In this document: positions 1-8,605 of the stretch, one piece after another | Numbering within the stretch: the first letter of the stretch is position 1 | How the letters are laid out: the number at the start of each line of letters is the position of its first letter | Assembly: GCF_000717745.1 (NCBI RefSeq) | Contig: NZ_JOBH01000001.1 | Coordinates: 682,001-746,000, forward strand | Origin: Streptomyces violens | GTDB taxonomy: Bacteria; Actinomycetota; Actinomycetes; Streptomycetales; Streptomycetaceae | Length of the DNA: 64,000 nucleotides | Direction of reading: 5' to 3' | Notes under the pieces: generated by a model | What the model was told of the DNA's origin: nothing | The model's database searches: none | Seen by the model: only the letters and a program-made list of their open reading frames with translations | Made by a program: the position numbers and the translations under genes

Positions 1-288
1 GATCTTGCCGCCGAGGTGCATCAGGAACGTACGGTCGGAGACCTTGCCGAGCGACACGCCCTCGATCTCGCGCAGCTTCTGGACGATCTCGTCCGCGTGC
101 GCGGTGGACGTCGCGGCGATGGTGACGTCGATCCGGAGTTTCTCGTGGCCGGAAGCGGTCACGTCGAGGCCGGTGACCGACCCGCCGGAGGACTCCACGG
201 CCGTGGTGAGCTGGCTGACGGCGGTGCCGCTCGCGGGAACTTCCAGTCGCACCGTCATCGAATACGAGACGCTAGGCGCCGTTGCCAT
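1..288 (-). CDS. NAD-dependent malic enzyme, N-terminal fragment
   Basis: This is the first 96 codons of a gene that runs off the left edge; the frame is open to base 1. The protein starts MATAPSVSYSMTVRLEVP and continues as an ACT-like regulatory domain, with alternating strands and helices through VSQLTTAVESSGGSVTGLDV and ending LMHLGGKI. This N-terminus matches, from memory, the ACT-domain malic enzymes of Streptomyces (SCO2951 type), which oxidatively decarboxylate malate to pyruvate in the cytoplasm. No catalytic residue lies inside the window, so the enzyme call rests on the N-terminus and on synteny. The ATG at 288 is the first start in frame. The gene is divergent from the cold-shock gene, sharing a 268-base upstream region. 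Confidence 0.8.
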   Translation of the reverse strand, partial: MATAPSVSYSMTVRLEVPASGTAVSQLTTAVESSGGSVTGLDVTASGHEKLRIDVTIAATSTAHADEIVQKLREIEGVSLGKVSDRTFLMHLGGKI

Positions 289-556
289 GGCCGACTTCCT
301 CTGCTTTCCCTTGTTTCCCATGCGCTGCCCCAGGAGTCCGAATCTCCTGCGCATCGTCTGATCGTCCCACCTACCGGCCGGTACACGGTAACCAGCCACA
401 AGTTTCGGAAAGGCACTTCCACCATACGAGAGCTAGTCAGCTCGGCGGAACCCCCCACTCCTTTGCCTGAAAAACGGCCTGAATGGGGAGGAAATCTGCC
501 GTACCGCCCTTAGTATCTGGCGCGCAGCACCCCAAAGACACGCAAGGACGGGCAAT

Positions 557-763
557 ATGGCTCAGGGCACCGTGAAGTGGTTCAACTCCGAGAAGGGTTA
601 CGGATTCATCGCGCAGGAGGACGGAGGACCGGACGTCTTCGTCCACTACAGCTCGATCAGTGGCGACGGCTTCCGCAATCTGGAGGACACCCAGCGGGTG
701 GAGTTCGAGATCGCCCAGGGCCGCAAGGGACCGCAGGCGGAACAGGTCCGCGTCATCGGATGA
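557..763 (+). CDS. Cold-shock domain protein
   Basis: A 68-residue single-domain cold-shock protein. It begins [18 protein letters not shown] and contains both nucleic-acid-binding motifs: RNP1 (KGYGFI) and RNP2 (VFVHY), with the usual aromatic residues. Such proteins bind single-stranded RNA and DNA as chaperones in the cytoplasm. Length (65-70 residues) is typical of the family. An AAGGACG sequence lies 8-14 bases upstream of the ATG. The leader between 289 and 556 is shared with the divergent malic enzyme gene. A perfect hairpin directly follows the stop codon, so the gene is probably transcribed alone. Streptomycetes carry several paralogues, so no symbol is assigned. Confidence 0.95.
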   Translation: MAQGTVKWFNSEKGYGFIAQEDGGPDVFVHYSSISGDGFRNLEDTQRVEFEIAQGRKGPQAEQVRVIG

Positions 764-770
764 ACGCAGC

Positions 771-802
771 GGAGGCGTCACGGGAGCTCCCGTGACGCCT
801 CC
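771..802 (+). terminator. Rho-independent terminator of the cold-shock gene
   Basis: A perfect 16+16 base inverted repeat starts 8 bases after the cold-shock stop codon (left arm GGAGGCGTCACGGGAG, centred on GAGCTC). There is no T-run, which is common for Streptomyces terminators. It may also act for the converging helD transcript. Confidence 0.8.
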
Positions 803-989
803 TGATGAAGTTGAGTGACACCGACCCGCCATGCTCGCCTCGCGGCAAGTGGTCGCTCGTAGCGACGATGGTTGGGCCCGGGGGCTTGGATCGGGCCGGT
901 GCCACCTACAGGCTAACAAACCAACCCCATATGCGATTCCCGTCGCGGGGGATGTCTTCAGTAGCCCCGTCCACGGCCGCCCGTACCGC

Positions 990-3434
990 TCAGTCCCGCA
1001 GCAGGTCCGGCACCCCGTCCGCGTCCGGCTCGTCGCGGGCCCCGGAGACCACCGTCAGCCGCTGCGTGGCCCGGGTCAGCGCCACGTACAGCACGCGCAG
1101 CCCGGCCGGCGACTCGTCCGCGATCTCGGCGGGCGAGACCACCAGCGTCGCGTCGTACTCCAGGCCCTTGGCCTCCAGCGAGCCCAGTGCCACCACGCGG
1201 TCGCCCAGGTCCGCGAGCCAGCCGCGGGCCTCCTCGCGCCGGTCCATCGCGACGACCACGCCGACCGTGCCGTCCACCTCGGCCAGCAGCCGGCGCGCCT
1301 CCTCCCGTACGGAATCGCCCAGCCGGTCCCCCGCCACGGCGAACCGCGGCCGCAGGCCCGTGGAGCGCACCGCCTCCGGCGCGATCATGCCCGGCATGGC
1401 CAGCGCCAGCACCCGGGACGCCAGCTCGGCGACCTCGGCCGGGTTGCGGTAGTTCACGGTGAGGGTGAAGCGGCGGCGCGGGCGGGTGCCCAGCGCCTCG
1501 TCCCGTGCCTCGCCCGCCTCGTCCGGGTCCGACCACGAGGACTGCGCCGGGTCGCCCACCACGGTCCACGTGGCGTGCCGGCCGCGGCGCCCGACCATCC
1601 GCCACTGCATGGGCGTGAGGTCCTGCGCCTCGTCGACGATGACGTGCGCATAGTCCGTACGCTCCTCCGCGAGCCGCTCGCGGCGGCTGCGCCCCGAGGA
1701 ATTACGGTCCGCAAAGGTGGTCAGCTCCTCCAGGCCGGTGAGCTGGTCCAGCGGGTCGGCCTCGCGGGGCCGGGCCGGGCGTGCCGGGGCGCCGAGGATG
1801 AGCTGCAGCTCGTCCAGGAGCGCGACGTCGTGGACGGACAGCGGGCCCTGGCCCCGCGCGTCCAGCCGGCTCAGCGAGCGGGCCAGCTTCCGTACCTCGC
1901 GGTTCTGCAGCACCCGGCGCGACCAGCGGCCCAGCAGCTTCTCGTCGGTCATGGCGGCCAGCACCCGGCGCGGGGTCAGCTCCGGCCACCAGGCGTCCAG
2001 GAAGTCGGCGAAGTCCTGCTCGGTGGTGATGTCCTCGTCGAAGCCGGAGCGCGCCTCTGCGGCCAGCTCCGGATCGCTGTAGCGGCGGTCCCCGCCGGTC
2101 TTCGCCCACAGCGCGTCCAGGATCAGCCGGCGGGCGCGCGGGCGCAGCAGGTTGACCGGCGCGGTGCCGCCGAGCACGGCCTGCCGGATGCGGCGCAGCT
2201 CGGCGGCGTCCAGCTCGATGCGGGCCCCGAAGGCGACGACGCGGAGGCGGTCGGTGGGTACGGCCGGGGCGGTGTCCTCCGTGTCCCCCTCGTCGTCAAA
2301 GGCGCCGAAGGCGAGCTGGCCGTCCGGCTCCGCGGCCGGAGCGGCGCCGGCGGACAGCTCCAGGGCGCCCCTGGCCGCCTTGCGCAGTACCTTCACCATC
2401 CGCGAGGAGCCCTTGATACGGGCCACCTCGGGCGGGTCGTAGGCCGTGGCCTCCGCGCCCTCCACGAGGGAGCCCAGCGCGCGGATGGCGACCTGGCCCT
2501 CCTCGCCGAGCGAGGGCAGCACGCCCTCGGTGTAGGCGACCAGCAGCGGGGTGGGCGAGACGATGAGGATGCCGCCCGCGTAGCGGCGCCGGTCCTGGTA
2601 GAGCAGGTAGGCGGCGCGGTGCAGGGCGACCGCGGTCTTGCCCGTACCGGGGCCGCCCTCGACCTCGGTGACGGAGGCGGCGGGCGCCCGGATCACCATG
2701 TCCTGCTCGGCCTGGATGGAGGCGACGATGTCGCGCATGGAGTGGCTGCGGGCCCGGCCGAGGGCCGCCATCAGCGCGCCGTCGCCGATCGCCGGGAGCT
2801 CCTGGCCGTCCAGGGTGGCGGTGACCTCCGGGCGCATCAGGTCGTCCTCGACGCCCAGGACGCGGCGGCCCTTGGAGCGGATGACGCGGCGGCGCACGAC
2901 GCGGCCCGGGGAGACCGGCGTGGCCCGGTAGAACGGCGCGGCGGCCGGTGCCCGCCAGTCGATGACCAGCGGCGAGTAGTCCGCGTCCAGCACGCCGAGG
3001 CGGCCGATGTGCAGCGTCTCGGCGATCTCCGCGCGGTTGTCCTCGCTGATCGCGCCGTCGGCGGGCTCGACGGAGGTGTACGCGCCGTCCGGGCCCCGCT
3101 TGCCGTCCTTGCCCAGGAGCAGGTCGATGCGGCCGAAGAGGAAGTCCTCGTACTCGGAGTTGAGGCGGTGCAGATGGACACCGGCCTGGAAGACCTGCGC
3201 GTCCCGCTCGGCGAGCGCGCCGGGCGTGCCGACCTGGCCGCGCTTGGCAGCGTCGGCCATCAGGAACTGCGCCTCGTCGATCTTCTCCTCGAGGCGCCGG
3301 TACACCCGGTCCAGGTGCGACTGCTCGCCCGCGATCTCGCGGTCGCGTACGGAGTCGCCGTCGCTTTCGGGTACTACGGAATCCGGCGCGTGCGTGGAGT
3401 TCTCCGGCGCGTGCGTGGCGTTCTGCGCGGCCAC
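990..3434 (-). CDS. helD: HelD-type RNA polymerase recycling motor / UvrD-like helicase
   Basis: An 814-residue superfamily-1 ATPase. The N-terminal 80 or so residues form a charged helical arm (HLDRVYRRLEEKIDEAQFL). Walker A is GGPGTGKTAVALHRAAYLLY and Walker B is VIVDEAQDLTPMQW; later motifs include VNYRNPAEVAEL and the C-terminal VALTRATQRLTVV. The split arrangement, long N-terminal arm and length fit actinobacterial HelD, which removes stalled RNA polymerase from DNA and can confer rifampicin tolerance in relatives. Start is GTG at 3434, with an AAGGGGG Shine-Dalgarno sequence. Residues 5-16 contain a short NATHAPENSTHAP duplication. It could be annotated simply as an ATP-dependent helicase. 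Synteny corresponds to SCO2952. Confidence 0.85.
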   Translation of the reverse strand: MAAQNATHAPENSTHAPDSVVPESDGDSVRDREIAGEQSHLDRVYRRLEEKIDEAQFLMADAAKRGQVGTPGALAERDAQVFQAGVHLHRLNSEYEDFLFGRIDLLLGKDGKRGPDGAYTSVEPADGAISEDNRAEIAETLHIGRLGVLDADYSPLVIDWRAPAAAPFYRATPVSPGRVVRRRVIRSKGRRVLGVEDDLMRPEVTATLDGQELPAIGDGALMAALGRARSHSMRDIVASIQAEQDMVIRAPAASVTEVEGGPGTGKTAVALHRAAYLLYQDRRRYAGGILIVSPTPLLVAYTEGVLPSLGEEGQVAIRALGSLVEGAEATAYDPPEVARIKGSSRMVKVLRKAARGALELSAGAAPAAEPDGQLAFGAFDDEGDTEDTAPAVPTDRLRVVAFGARIELDAAELRRIRQAVLGGTAPVNLLRPRARRLILDALWAKTGGDRRYSDPELAAEARSGFDEDITTEQDFADFLDAWWPELTPRRVLAAMTDEKLLGRWSRRVLQNREVRKLARSLSRLDARGQGPLSVHDVALLDELQLILGAPARPARPREADPLDQLTGLEELTTFADRNSSGRSRRERLAEERTDYAHVIVDEAQDLTPMQWRMVGRRGRHATWTVVGDPAQSSWSDPDEAGEARDEALGTRPRRRFTLTVNYRNPAEVAELASRVLALAMPGMIAPEAVRSTGLRPRFAVAGDRLGDSVREEARRLLAEVDGTVGVVVAMDRREEARGWLADLGDRVVALGSLEAKGLEYDATLVVSPAEIADESPAGLRVLYVALTRATQRLTVVSGARDEPDADGVPDLLRD

Positions 3435-3523
3435 CCAGGCCCCCTTCTGCTGTGCGTAGGGCAGCCGTCAACCGTACGCGAAGCAGGTCGCGGGCGCACC
3501 TGTGAGGCACGCGAAAGAGCCGG

Positions 3524-4285
3524 TCACACGTCGACGGCGGCCAGCCGCTCGCCGTCCAGGGTGCGGATTTCGAAGCGGTCGATCTCGGCGCGGTGCATGG
3601 CGGCGCCGCCATTGGTGTACAGCGGCTGCCTGCTCCACTTCGTACTGCCGCCCTCGATGCCGTACCCGCCGTAGGGCACCGCCCAGGTGGTGACCGTCTG
3701 CCGTTCGCCGTCCTTGCCGATCGCGATGAGGGAGCAGCTCAGCGGGCCCTTGACGTTGCCGAGGCGGAGGGCGACGGAGGTGCCCCAGGGCCGGTCGGCC
3801 ATCGTCACGCCCGCGGTGACCTTGGTGACCGGGTCGACCGCGGTGTGCTTGCGGCCACCGCTGTCGTACATCTGCTCGGCCGGGCTCGCGATCTGCCGCG
3901 GCGGCCGAGGCTCGTCCCCGGTGACGGCCAGGGTGGCGAGCGGCCCGCCGACGATCAGCGCGGCGGCCGCCGCGACGAGCGCGAGGCGGCGGCCGCGGCG
4001 GCGCCGCCGGGCCGCGGTGACCTCGCCCAGCAGACCGCTCAGGACGCGCCGGGAGGGCGTCGGGGCGAGCGTGGCCTCGGACGGCGGGCCGCCCGTACCG
4101 TCGTCGGCGAGGTCCGCCAGCACCGGCCCCATGCCCAGCAGGCCGTCCAGCTCGGCGGCGCAGCGGTCGCAGCCCGCGAGGTGCTCCTCGAAACGGGCGG
4201 CGTCGGCGGCGTCCAGGACGCCGAGTGCGTAGGCGCCGACATCGGTGTGGTCCGCCGGCTCGGCGGGCGGATGGGGCCGGTTCAC
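3524..4285 (-). CDS. rsuA: Membrane anti-sigma factor (RsuA-like, zinc-binding)
   Basis: A 253-residue anti-sigma factor. The N-terminal cytoplasmic domain has the ZAS zinc motif HLAGCDRC (H-x3-C-x2-C) around residue 40. A transmembrane segment follows a basic stretch near residues 100-125 (RRGRRLALVAAAAALIVGGP), and the C-terminal part is extracytoplasmic and similar to anti-sigma-K domains. The GTG start overlaps the stop of the upstream sigma gene by four bases (GTGA), which indicates translational coupling. The protein is expected to hold the cognate ECF sigma factor inactive at the membrane. By synteny it is RsuA, the partner of SigU (SCO2953/SCO2954). The gene assignment is firm; the symbol rests on gene order. 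Confidence 0.85.
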   Translation of the reverse strand: MNRPHPPAEPADHTDVGAYALGVLDAADAARFEEHLAGCDRCAAELDGLLGMGPVLADLADDGTGGPPSEATLAPTPSRRVLSGLLGEVTAARRRRRGRRLALVAAAAALIVGGPLATLAVTGDEPRPPRQIASPAEQMYDSGGRKHTAVDPVTKVTAGVTMADRPWGTSVALRLGNVKGPLSCSLIAIGKDGERQTVTTWAVPYGGYGIEGGSTKWSRQPLYTNGGAAMHRAEIDRFEIRTLDGERLAAVDV

Positions 4286-4803
4286 GCCGTCACTCCTCGT
4301 TCTTCCAGCGAGAGCTTCAAGGAGCGCAGCGCGTAGAAGACCCGCGACCGTACGGTCCCGGGCGGTACCCGCAGCACCTCCGCCGCCTCATTGACCGTAC
4401 GTCCCCTGAAGTACGTCTCGATCAGGGCCTCCCGGTGCGCCGGGCTGAGGTCGGCCAGCGCCTCGGAGATCGTCATCAGGCGCAGCGCGCGGTCGATCTC
4501 GTCGGCGGCGGGCAGCGTCTCCAGGGGCGCGGCGTCCACCTCCTGGGGGCGGGCCTGGCGGCTGCGGTGCCCGTCGATGACGATCCGGCGGGCCACGGTG
4601 ACCAGCCAGGGGCGGACGGAGCCGGTCGCGCGCTGGAGCTGGTCGGCGTTGCGCCAGGCGCGCAGCAGGGTCTCCTGTACGACGTCCTCGGCGCGGTGCC
4701 GGTCGCCGGCCACGAGCCGCAGGACGAATGCGAGGAGCGGTCCCGCGTGCTCCTCGTACAGGGCCCGCATGAGCTCTTCGTCGGGCGTCGTCCGGTCGGC
4801 CAC
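4282..4803 (-). CDS. sigU: ECF RNA polymerase sigma factor (SigU-like)
   Basis: An ECF sigma factor of about 173 residues. Region 2 is visible as YEEHAGPLLAFVLRL followed by RAEDVVQETLLRAWRN, and region 4 as LSPAHREALIETYFRG and VPPGTVRSRVFYALRSLK. GTG at 4803 is preferred because AAGGA lies 7 bases upstream; an upstream in-frame GTG at 4827 would add 8 residues, but its GGGGA touches the start codon. The gene overlaps the anti-sigma gene by GTGA. In S. coelicolor, excess SigU disturbs differentiation and secretion; that role is known for the relative and inferred here. Just upstream lies a 23-base tandem repeat. Confidence 0.85.
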   Translation of the reverse strand: MADRTTPDEELMRALYEEHAGPLLAFVLRLVAGDRHRAEDVVQETLLRAWRNADQLQRATGSVRPWLVTVARRIVIDGHRSRQARPQEVDAAPLETLPAADEIDRALRLMTISEALADLSPAHREALIETYFRGRTVNEAAEVLRVPPGTVRSRVFYALRSLKLSLEERGVTA

Positions 4804-4894
4804 GACGGCATCCTTGCGCAACGCCACTCCCCGGTCGACAGTACGGACAGCCCTTTCATGCGGGCCGGCCCAGGGGAGTACGGACGCGGGGGCT

Positions 4895-4985
4895 CCGGTG
4901 TTCAGCGGGTGACGAATCCGGTGTTCAGCGAGTGGCGGCTCCGGTGTTCAGCGAGTGGCGGCTCCGGTGTTCAGCCCGTGACGCG
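4895..4985. repeat. 23-bp tandem repeat spanning the CGNR gene stop codon
   Basis: Four copies of a 23-base unit begin at 4895, 4918, 4941 and 4964. Copies 2 and 3 are identical (CCGGTGTTCAGCGAGTGGCG plus GCT); copy 1 differs at a few bases and copy 4 diverges at its end. Each contains TCA, the reverse of TGA, and the TCA at 4971-4973 is the stop codon of the CGNR gene. The array therefore consists of extra copies of that gene's 3' end inside the sigU upstream region. Confidence 0.9.
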
Positions 4986-5564
4986 GGAGGCGGGGCCGAG
5001 GGTGGCGCGGCGGCGGTGGCGGGCCACCCGCTCGCGGTTGCCGCACACCTCGCTGGAGCACCAGCGCCGCCGGCGCCCGCGCGAGGTGTCCAGGTAGATC
5101 CGCGAGCACGCCTCGCCCTCGCACTGCCGCAGCCGGCCGCGGGCCACCGCGTCGGTCAGCAGCCCGACGGCGTCCCGGGCGACCGCGGACATCAGCCCGG
5201 CACAGTCCGGCGGGCGCGCCGGGCGGCGCTCCAGTACGCCGTCCACGCCGCGTACGGCTCGCTCGGGCGGGGGCGGGGCCTCGGCGGTGGCGTTGAGCAG
5301 CGCCAGGTCGCGGTCGGCCGCCCGGCCGCGGATCTCGTCGTGCACGATGCGCCGCAGCAGTTCGCGCAGCGCCCGGAAGCGCGCGACCCAGCTGCCGTCG
5401 ACGGCGTCGAGCGCGGTACTGCGCGGGACGACGCCCGCGCCGATGAGCCAGGCCCGCAAGTGGTCGGGGCCGAGGAGCCGTTCGGCCGGCGGCTCGCCGG
5501 CCGTGGCCACCAGGTCCAGGCAGATCCGCCCGCAGTCGAACCGCAGGTCGTAAGGGGCCGCCAT
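4971..5564 (-). CDS. CGNR zinc-finger / ABATE-domain regulator
   Basis: A 197-residue protein with two parts. Residues 1-140 resemble the ABATE (stress-induced ligand-binding) domain, starting YDLRFDCGRICLDLVAT. The C-terminus is a CGNR zinc finger: CEGEACSRIYLDTSRGRRR followed by WCSSEVCGNRERVARHR, with four cysteines. The family is thought to be transcriptional regulators; ligand and targets are unknown. ATG at 5564 has AAGGAG about 10 bases upstream. The neighbours give no clear functional link. The stop codon sits inside the 23-base tandem repeat. Confidence 0.85.
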   Translation of the reverse strand: MAAPYDLRFDCGRICLDLVATAGEPPAERLLGPDHLRAWLIGAGVVPRSTALDAVDGSWVARFRALRELLRRIVHDEIRGRAADRDLALLNATAEAPPPPERAVRGVDGVLERRPARPPDCAGLMSAVARDAVGLLTDAVARGRLRQCEGEACSRIYLDTSRGRRRRWCSSEVCGNRERVARHRRRATLGPASRVTG

Positions 5565-5685
5565 GTGCCTGTCACTCCTTCGGGGACAACGTCTCCCTCC
5601 AGAGTGCCCGGCCCGGCGCCCGGCCGGAAGCCTCGGTACCGTCCTCGCGCGCGGGCATTCTCCGGCCGGCGGGCGGCCAACGCCC

Positions 5686-6882
5686 TTACGCGTCCGCGTA
5701 CTTCGTCTCCGCGTGCGGATCGAGGGACAGCCGGTAGCCGCGCTTGACCACCGTCTGGATCAGCTTCGGCGCGCCCAGCGCGACCCGCAGCCGGGCCATC
5801 GCGGTCTCCACCGCGTGCTCGTCGCGGCCCGCGCCGGGCAGCGCCCGCAGCAGCTCGCCGCGCGAGACCACCCAGCCGGGCCGCTTGGCCAGCGCGCGCA
5901 GCAGCGACATCCCGGCGGGCGGCACGGGCCGCAGCTCGCCGTCGATGAGGACCGCGTGCCCGCGGATCTCCACGCGGCGCCCGGCGACCGGCAACGGGCG
6001 GACGCGGCCGGGCAGTTCGTGGCAGAGGAGCTGCACGAGCGGGCCCAGCCGGAAGCGCTCCGGCTGGACCGTGGCGATCTCGTGGTTCTCCAGGGGCAGC
6101 GCGGTCACCGGGCCGACGCACGCGGGCAGTACGTCGTGCCGCAGCGCGTCCAGCACCTCGCCCTGGACGCCCCGCTCCTCGGCGCGGCGCAGCAGCGAAG
6201 CGGCGGCCGGGGCGCTGGTGAACGTCACGGCGTCCACCGTGCGCGCGAGGATGCCGTCCAGGAGGCGGTCGACCGGGCCGATGTCCTCCGGCGGCATCCA
6301 GCGGTAGACCGGGACGCCGACCACCTCTGCGCCCGCGGCGCGCAGCGACTCCACGAAGCCGGGCAACGGCTCGCCGTGCAGCTGGACCGCGAGCCGCTTG
6401 CCGGCCACGCCCTCCTCCAGCAGCCGGTCCAGCACCTCGGCCATGGACTCCGAGGCGGGCGACCACTCCTCGGTGAGGCCCGCCGCGCGGATCGCGCCGC
6501 GCACCTTCGGGCCGCGGGCGAGCAGCTGGACGCCGCCCAGCCGCTCCAGCAGCGCCGTGCCCAGGCCCCAGCCCTCGGCGGCCTCCACCCAGCCGCGGAA
6601 GCCGATGGCGGTGGTGGCCACGACGATGTCCGGCGCGTCGTCGATGAGCTGCTTGGTGGCGGCCAGCAGCTCGGCGTCGTCGGTGAGCGGCACGATGCGC
6701 AGCGCGGGCGCGTGCACGACCTCGGCGCCACGGCGCTCCAGCAGCGTGCCGAGCTCGGCGGCGCGGCGGGCCGCGGTCACCCCGACCGTGAACCCGGCCA
6801 GCGGCAGCCCGCCGCCCCGCTCGCCGCCCTGCTGACGCGGCCCGCTCTCGTCCCGCAGTTCGTTTCGCTGTCCGTCGTGCAT
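5686..6882 (-). CDS. nnaR: Nitrate/nitrite assimilation regulator NnaR (HemD-like domain plus winged helix)
   Basis: A 398-residue fusion. Residues about 25-270 resemble uroporphyrinogen-III synthase (FTVGVTAARRAAELGTLLER, VTFTSAPAAASLLRRAEE). Residues about 290-390 form an OmpR-type winged helix (LLRALAKRPGWVVSRGELLR, LPGAGRDEHAVETAMARLR, IQTVVKRGYRL). This architecture next to narK is that of NnaR (SCO2958), a GlnR target that co-regulates nitrate and nitrite assimilation in S. coelicolor. The HemD-like part is more likely a regulatory domain than a heme-biosynthesis enzyme. ATG at 6882 is preferred over an upstream in-frame start at 6924 because GACGAGAG lies close before it. The upstream region has a GlnR-type box. 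Confidence 0.85.
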   Translation of the reverse strand: MHDGQRNELRDESGPRQQGGERGGGLPLAGFTVGVTAARRAAELGTLLERRGAEVVHAPALRIVPLTDDAELLAATKQLIDDAPDIVVATTAIGFRGWVEAAEGWGLGTALLERLGGVQLLARGPKVRGAIRAAGLTEEWSPASESMAEVLDRLLEEGVAGKRLAVQLHGEPLPGFVESLRAAGAEVVGVPVYRWMPPEDIGPVDRLLDGILARTVDAVTFTSAPAAASLLRRAEERGVQGEVLDALRHDVLPACVGPVTALPLENHEIATVQPERFRLGPLVQLLCHELPGRVRPLPVAGRRVEIRGHAVLIDGELRPVPPAGMSLLRALAKRPGWVVSRGELLRALPGAGRDEHAVETAMARLRVALGAPKLIQTVVKRGYRLSLDPHAETKYADA

Positions 6883-7007
6883 AGTGGCTCTCGTCCCGCT
6901 TCGCAGTGTTGTGCGCCGGCTCAACGGCGGCCTGGCCTCACCGGGCCGGCCGCCCGTCCCGGGGCGGACCGGCAGACCGGACTTGCTGCTGATGCTGCCA
7001 AGGGTCC

Positions 7008-7045
7008 GTGACGACCCGGGTTCACCGTTATTTCCCCAGTGTTAC
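7008..7045 (-). promoter_or_regulatory. Probable GlnR binding site upstream of nnaR
   Basis: On the minus strand, bases 7045-7030 read GTAAC-ACTGGG-GAAAT, one base from the GlnR consensus gTnAC-n6-GaAAC. A second, weaker arrangement GTGAC-GACCCG-GGTTC lies on the plus strand at 7008-7023. The site is 150-165 bases upstream of the nnaR start and 60 bases beyond the narK stop. nnaR is a known GlnR target in S. coelicolor, which supports the reading; binding here is inferred. Confidence 0.6.
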
Positions 7046-7097
7046 GCCCGAGAGGCCCCGGACGTTCCCGCCGGGGCCACTCCTCGGGTGCGGCGGA

Positions 7098-8459
7098 TCA
7101 CACCTCCGCGTATGCCGGGCGCTGCGCCTCTTCGGTGCGCGCGTGCGGCTCCGGTGCCGGGCGCCGGAGGTATACGGCCCAGGTCACGGCCAGGCACAGG
7201 GCGTAGAAGACGAGGAAGGACACGAAGGCGGGGGTACCGGAGCCCGCGGTCATGAACGCCTGCCGGAACGCCAGGTTGATGGCCAGCCCGCCGAGCGCGC
7301 CGACCGCGCCGATCAGCCCCATCGAGGCCCCCGAGAGCCGCCGCCCGTACGAAGCGGCCGCCTCACCGGTCAGCCCCTTGCGTACCGCCTTCGCCTGGAA
7401 GATCCCCGGAATCATCTTGAACGTCGACCCGTTGCCCAGCCCGCTCAGCACGAACAGCGCGATGAACCCGACGAGAAAGACCGGCAGCGACTTCTGCGCC
7501 GACGCGTAGATCACGACGAGGGTCGCGGCACCCATCGCGGCGTAGTTCCACAGGCTGATGCGCGCGCCACCGAAGCGGTCGGCGAGCTTGCCGCCCACGG
7601 GCCGGATCAGCGAGCCGAGCAGCGGCCCGATGAACGTGAGCGAGGCCGCCTGCAGCGGCGTCTGCGCGAACTGGTTCTGCAGGACGAGCCCGAAGGCGAA
7701 GCTGTACCCGATGAACGACCCGAACGTCCCGATGTACAGCACCGACATGATCCAGGTGTGCGGGTCGCGGGCCGCGTCCTTGGCGGCACCCGTGTCGTTC
7801 TTCACCGGCGCGAGATTGTCCATGAACAGCGCGCAGAGCACCGCGGAGACCACCGCGAGCGGGATGTAGATCCCCAGCACGATGTGCGGCGAGGCGGCGC
7901 CCGCCGTCCCGATGACCAGCAGCCCCACCAGCTGAATCACCGGTACACCGATGTTCCCGCCGCCGGCGTTCAGCCCGAGCGCCCAGCCCTTCTTCCGGAG
8001 CGGGTAGAAGGAGTTGATGTTGGTCATCGACGAGGCGAAGTTCCCCCCGCCGACCCCCGTGAGCGCTGCCACCAGGATGAACGTGAGGTACGACGTCCCC
8101 GGCTCCATCACCATCCACGCGGCGATGGTCGGCACCAGCAGCATCAGCGCGCTGATGATCGTCCAGTTCCGGCCCCCGAACTTCGCCACCGCGAAGGTGT
8201 ACGGCACCCGCAGCACGCCGCCGACCAGCGTCGGCACGGCCACCAGGAAGAACTTGTCCGCCGGGTCCAGCCCGTACTCGGGCCCCATGAACAGGACCAT
8301 CACCGACCACAGGCTCCACACCGAGAACCCGATGTGCTCGGACAGCACGGAGAACCACAGGTTCCGCCGCGCGATCCGCTCCCCCTTGGCCGCCCAGAAC
8401 GCCTCGTCCTCGGGGTCCCACTCCTCGATCCACCGCTTGCCCTTGCGTGCCGCTGTCAT
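7098..8459 (-). CDS. narK: Nitrate/nitrite transporter NarK (MFS)
   Basis: A 453-residue major-facilitator protein with about 12 hydrophobic segments. The nitrate-porter signature GLNAGGGNIGV lies near residue 160, and a second Gly/Asn-rich motif (LSGLGNGSTFKMIPG) lies in the C-terminal half. These asparagine/glycine stretches line the nitrate path in NarK proteins. The N-terminus WDPEDEAFWAAKG is typical of actinobacterial NarK2. It may import nitrate or exchange nitrate for nitrite. GGGAGG lies 4 bases before the ATG. nnaR follows on the same strand after a 215-base gap with its own GlnR-like box. A second GlnR-like sequence lies upstream of this gene. It corresponds to SCO2959. Confidence 0.92.
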   Translation of the reverse strand: MTAARKGKRWIEEWDPEDEAFWAAKGERIARRNLWFSVLSEHIGFSVWSLWSVMVLFMGPEYGLDPADKFFLVAVPTLVGGVLRVPYTFAVAKFGGRNWTIISALMLLVPTIAAWMVMEPGTSYLTFILVAALTGVGGGNFASSMTNINSFYPLRKKGWALGLNAGGGNIGVPVIQLVGLLVIGTAGAASPHIVLGIYIPLAVVSAVLCALFMDNLAPVKNDTGAAKDAARDPHTWIMSVLYIGTFGSFIGYSFAFGLVLQNQFAQTPLQAASLTFIGPLLGSLIRPVGGKLADRFGGARISLWNYAAMGAATLVVIYASAQKSLPVFLVGFIALFVLSGLGNGSTFKMIPGIFQAKAVRKGLTGEAAASYGRRLSGASMGLIGAVGALGGLAINLAFRQAFMTAGSGTPAFVSFLVFYALCLAVTWAVYLRRPAPEPHARTEEAQRPAYAEV

Positions 8460-8507
8460 CGCGCCTCCCAGCTCTCGGGTCTCCCGGTCCGAAGCTAGGG
8501 ACGGCGC

Positions 8508-8523
8508 GTTTCGCCGCGGTGCC
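8508..8523 (-). promoter_or_regulatory. Candidate GlnR-like box upstream of narK
   Basis: The minus strand reads GGCAC-CGCGGC-GAAAC, which matches gTnAC-n6-GaAAC except for one base, 49 bases upstream of the narK ATG. In GC-rich DNA a single half-site is weak evidence; the neighbouring nnaR box makes it plausible. Confidence 0.35.
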
Positions 8524-8605
8524 GCCAGGTGTCACCGACGCAATATCGCGCTCACCCGGGGCCGCGGGGCACGGTGAGTGCCGGCCGGAGCACGCTGCGC
8601 GGCGC

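Noticed and set aside
831..3674. A 947-codon plus-strand frame over helD
   Set aside because: It is antisense to a well-supported HelD gene and has the composition of a complementary-frame shadow.
4895..4985. 23-bp repeats as a CRISPR array
   Set aside because: Direct head-to-tail copies without spacers; a simple tandem duplication.
5686..6882. A heme-biosynthesis uroporphyrinogen-III synthase
   Set aside because: The HemD-like domain is fused to a DNA-binding winged helix beside narK with a GlnR-like box, which fits NnaR better than a biosynthetic HemD.
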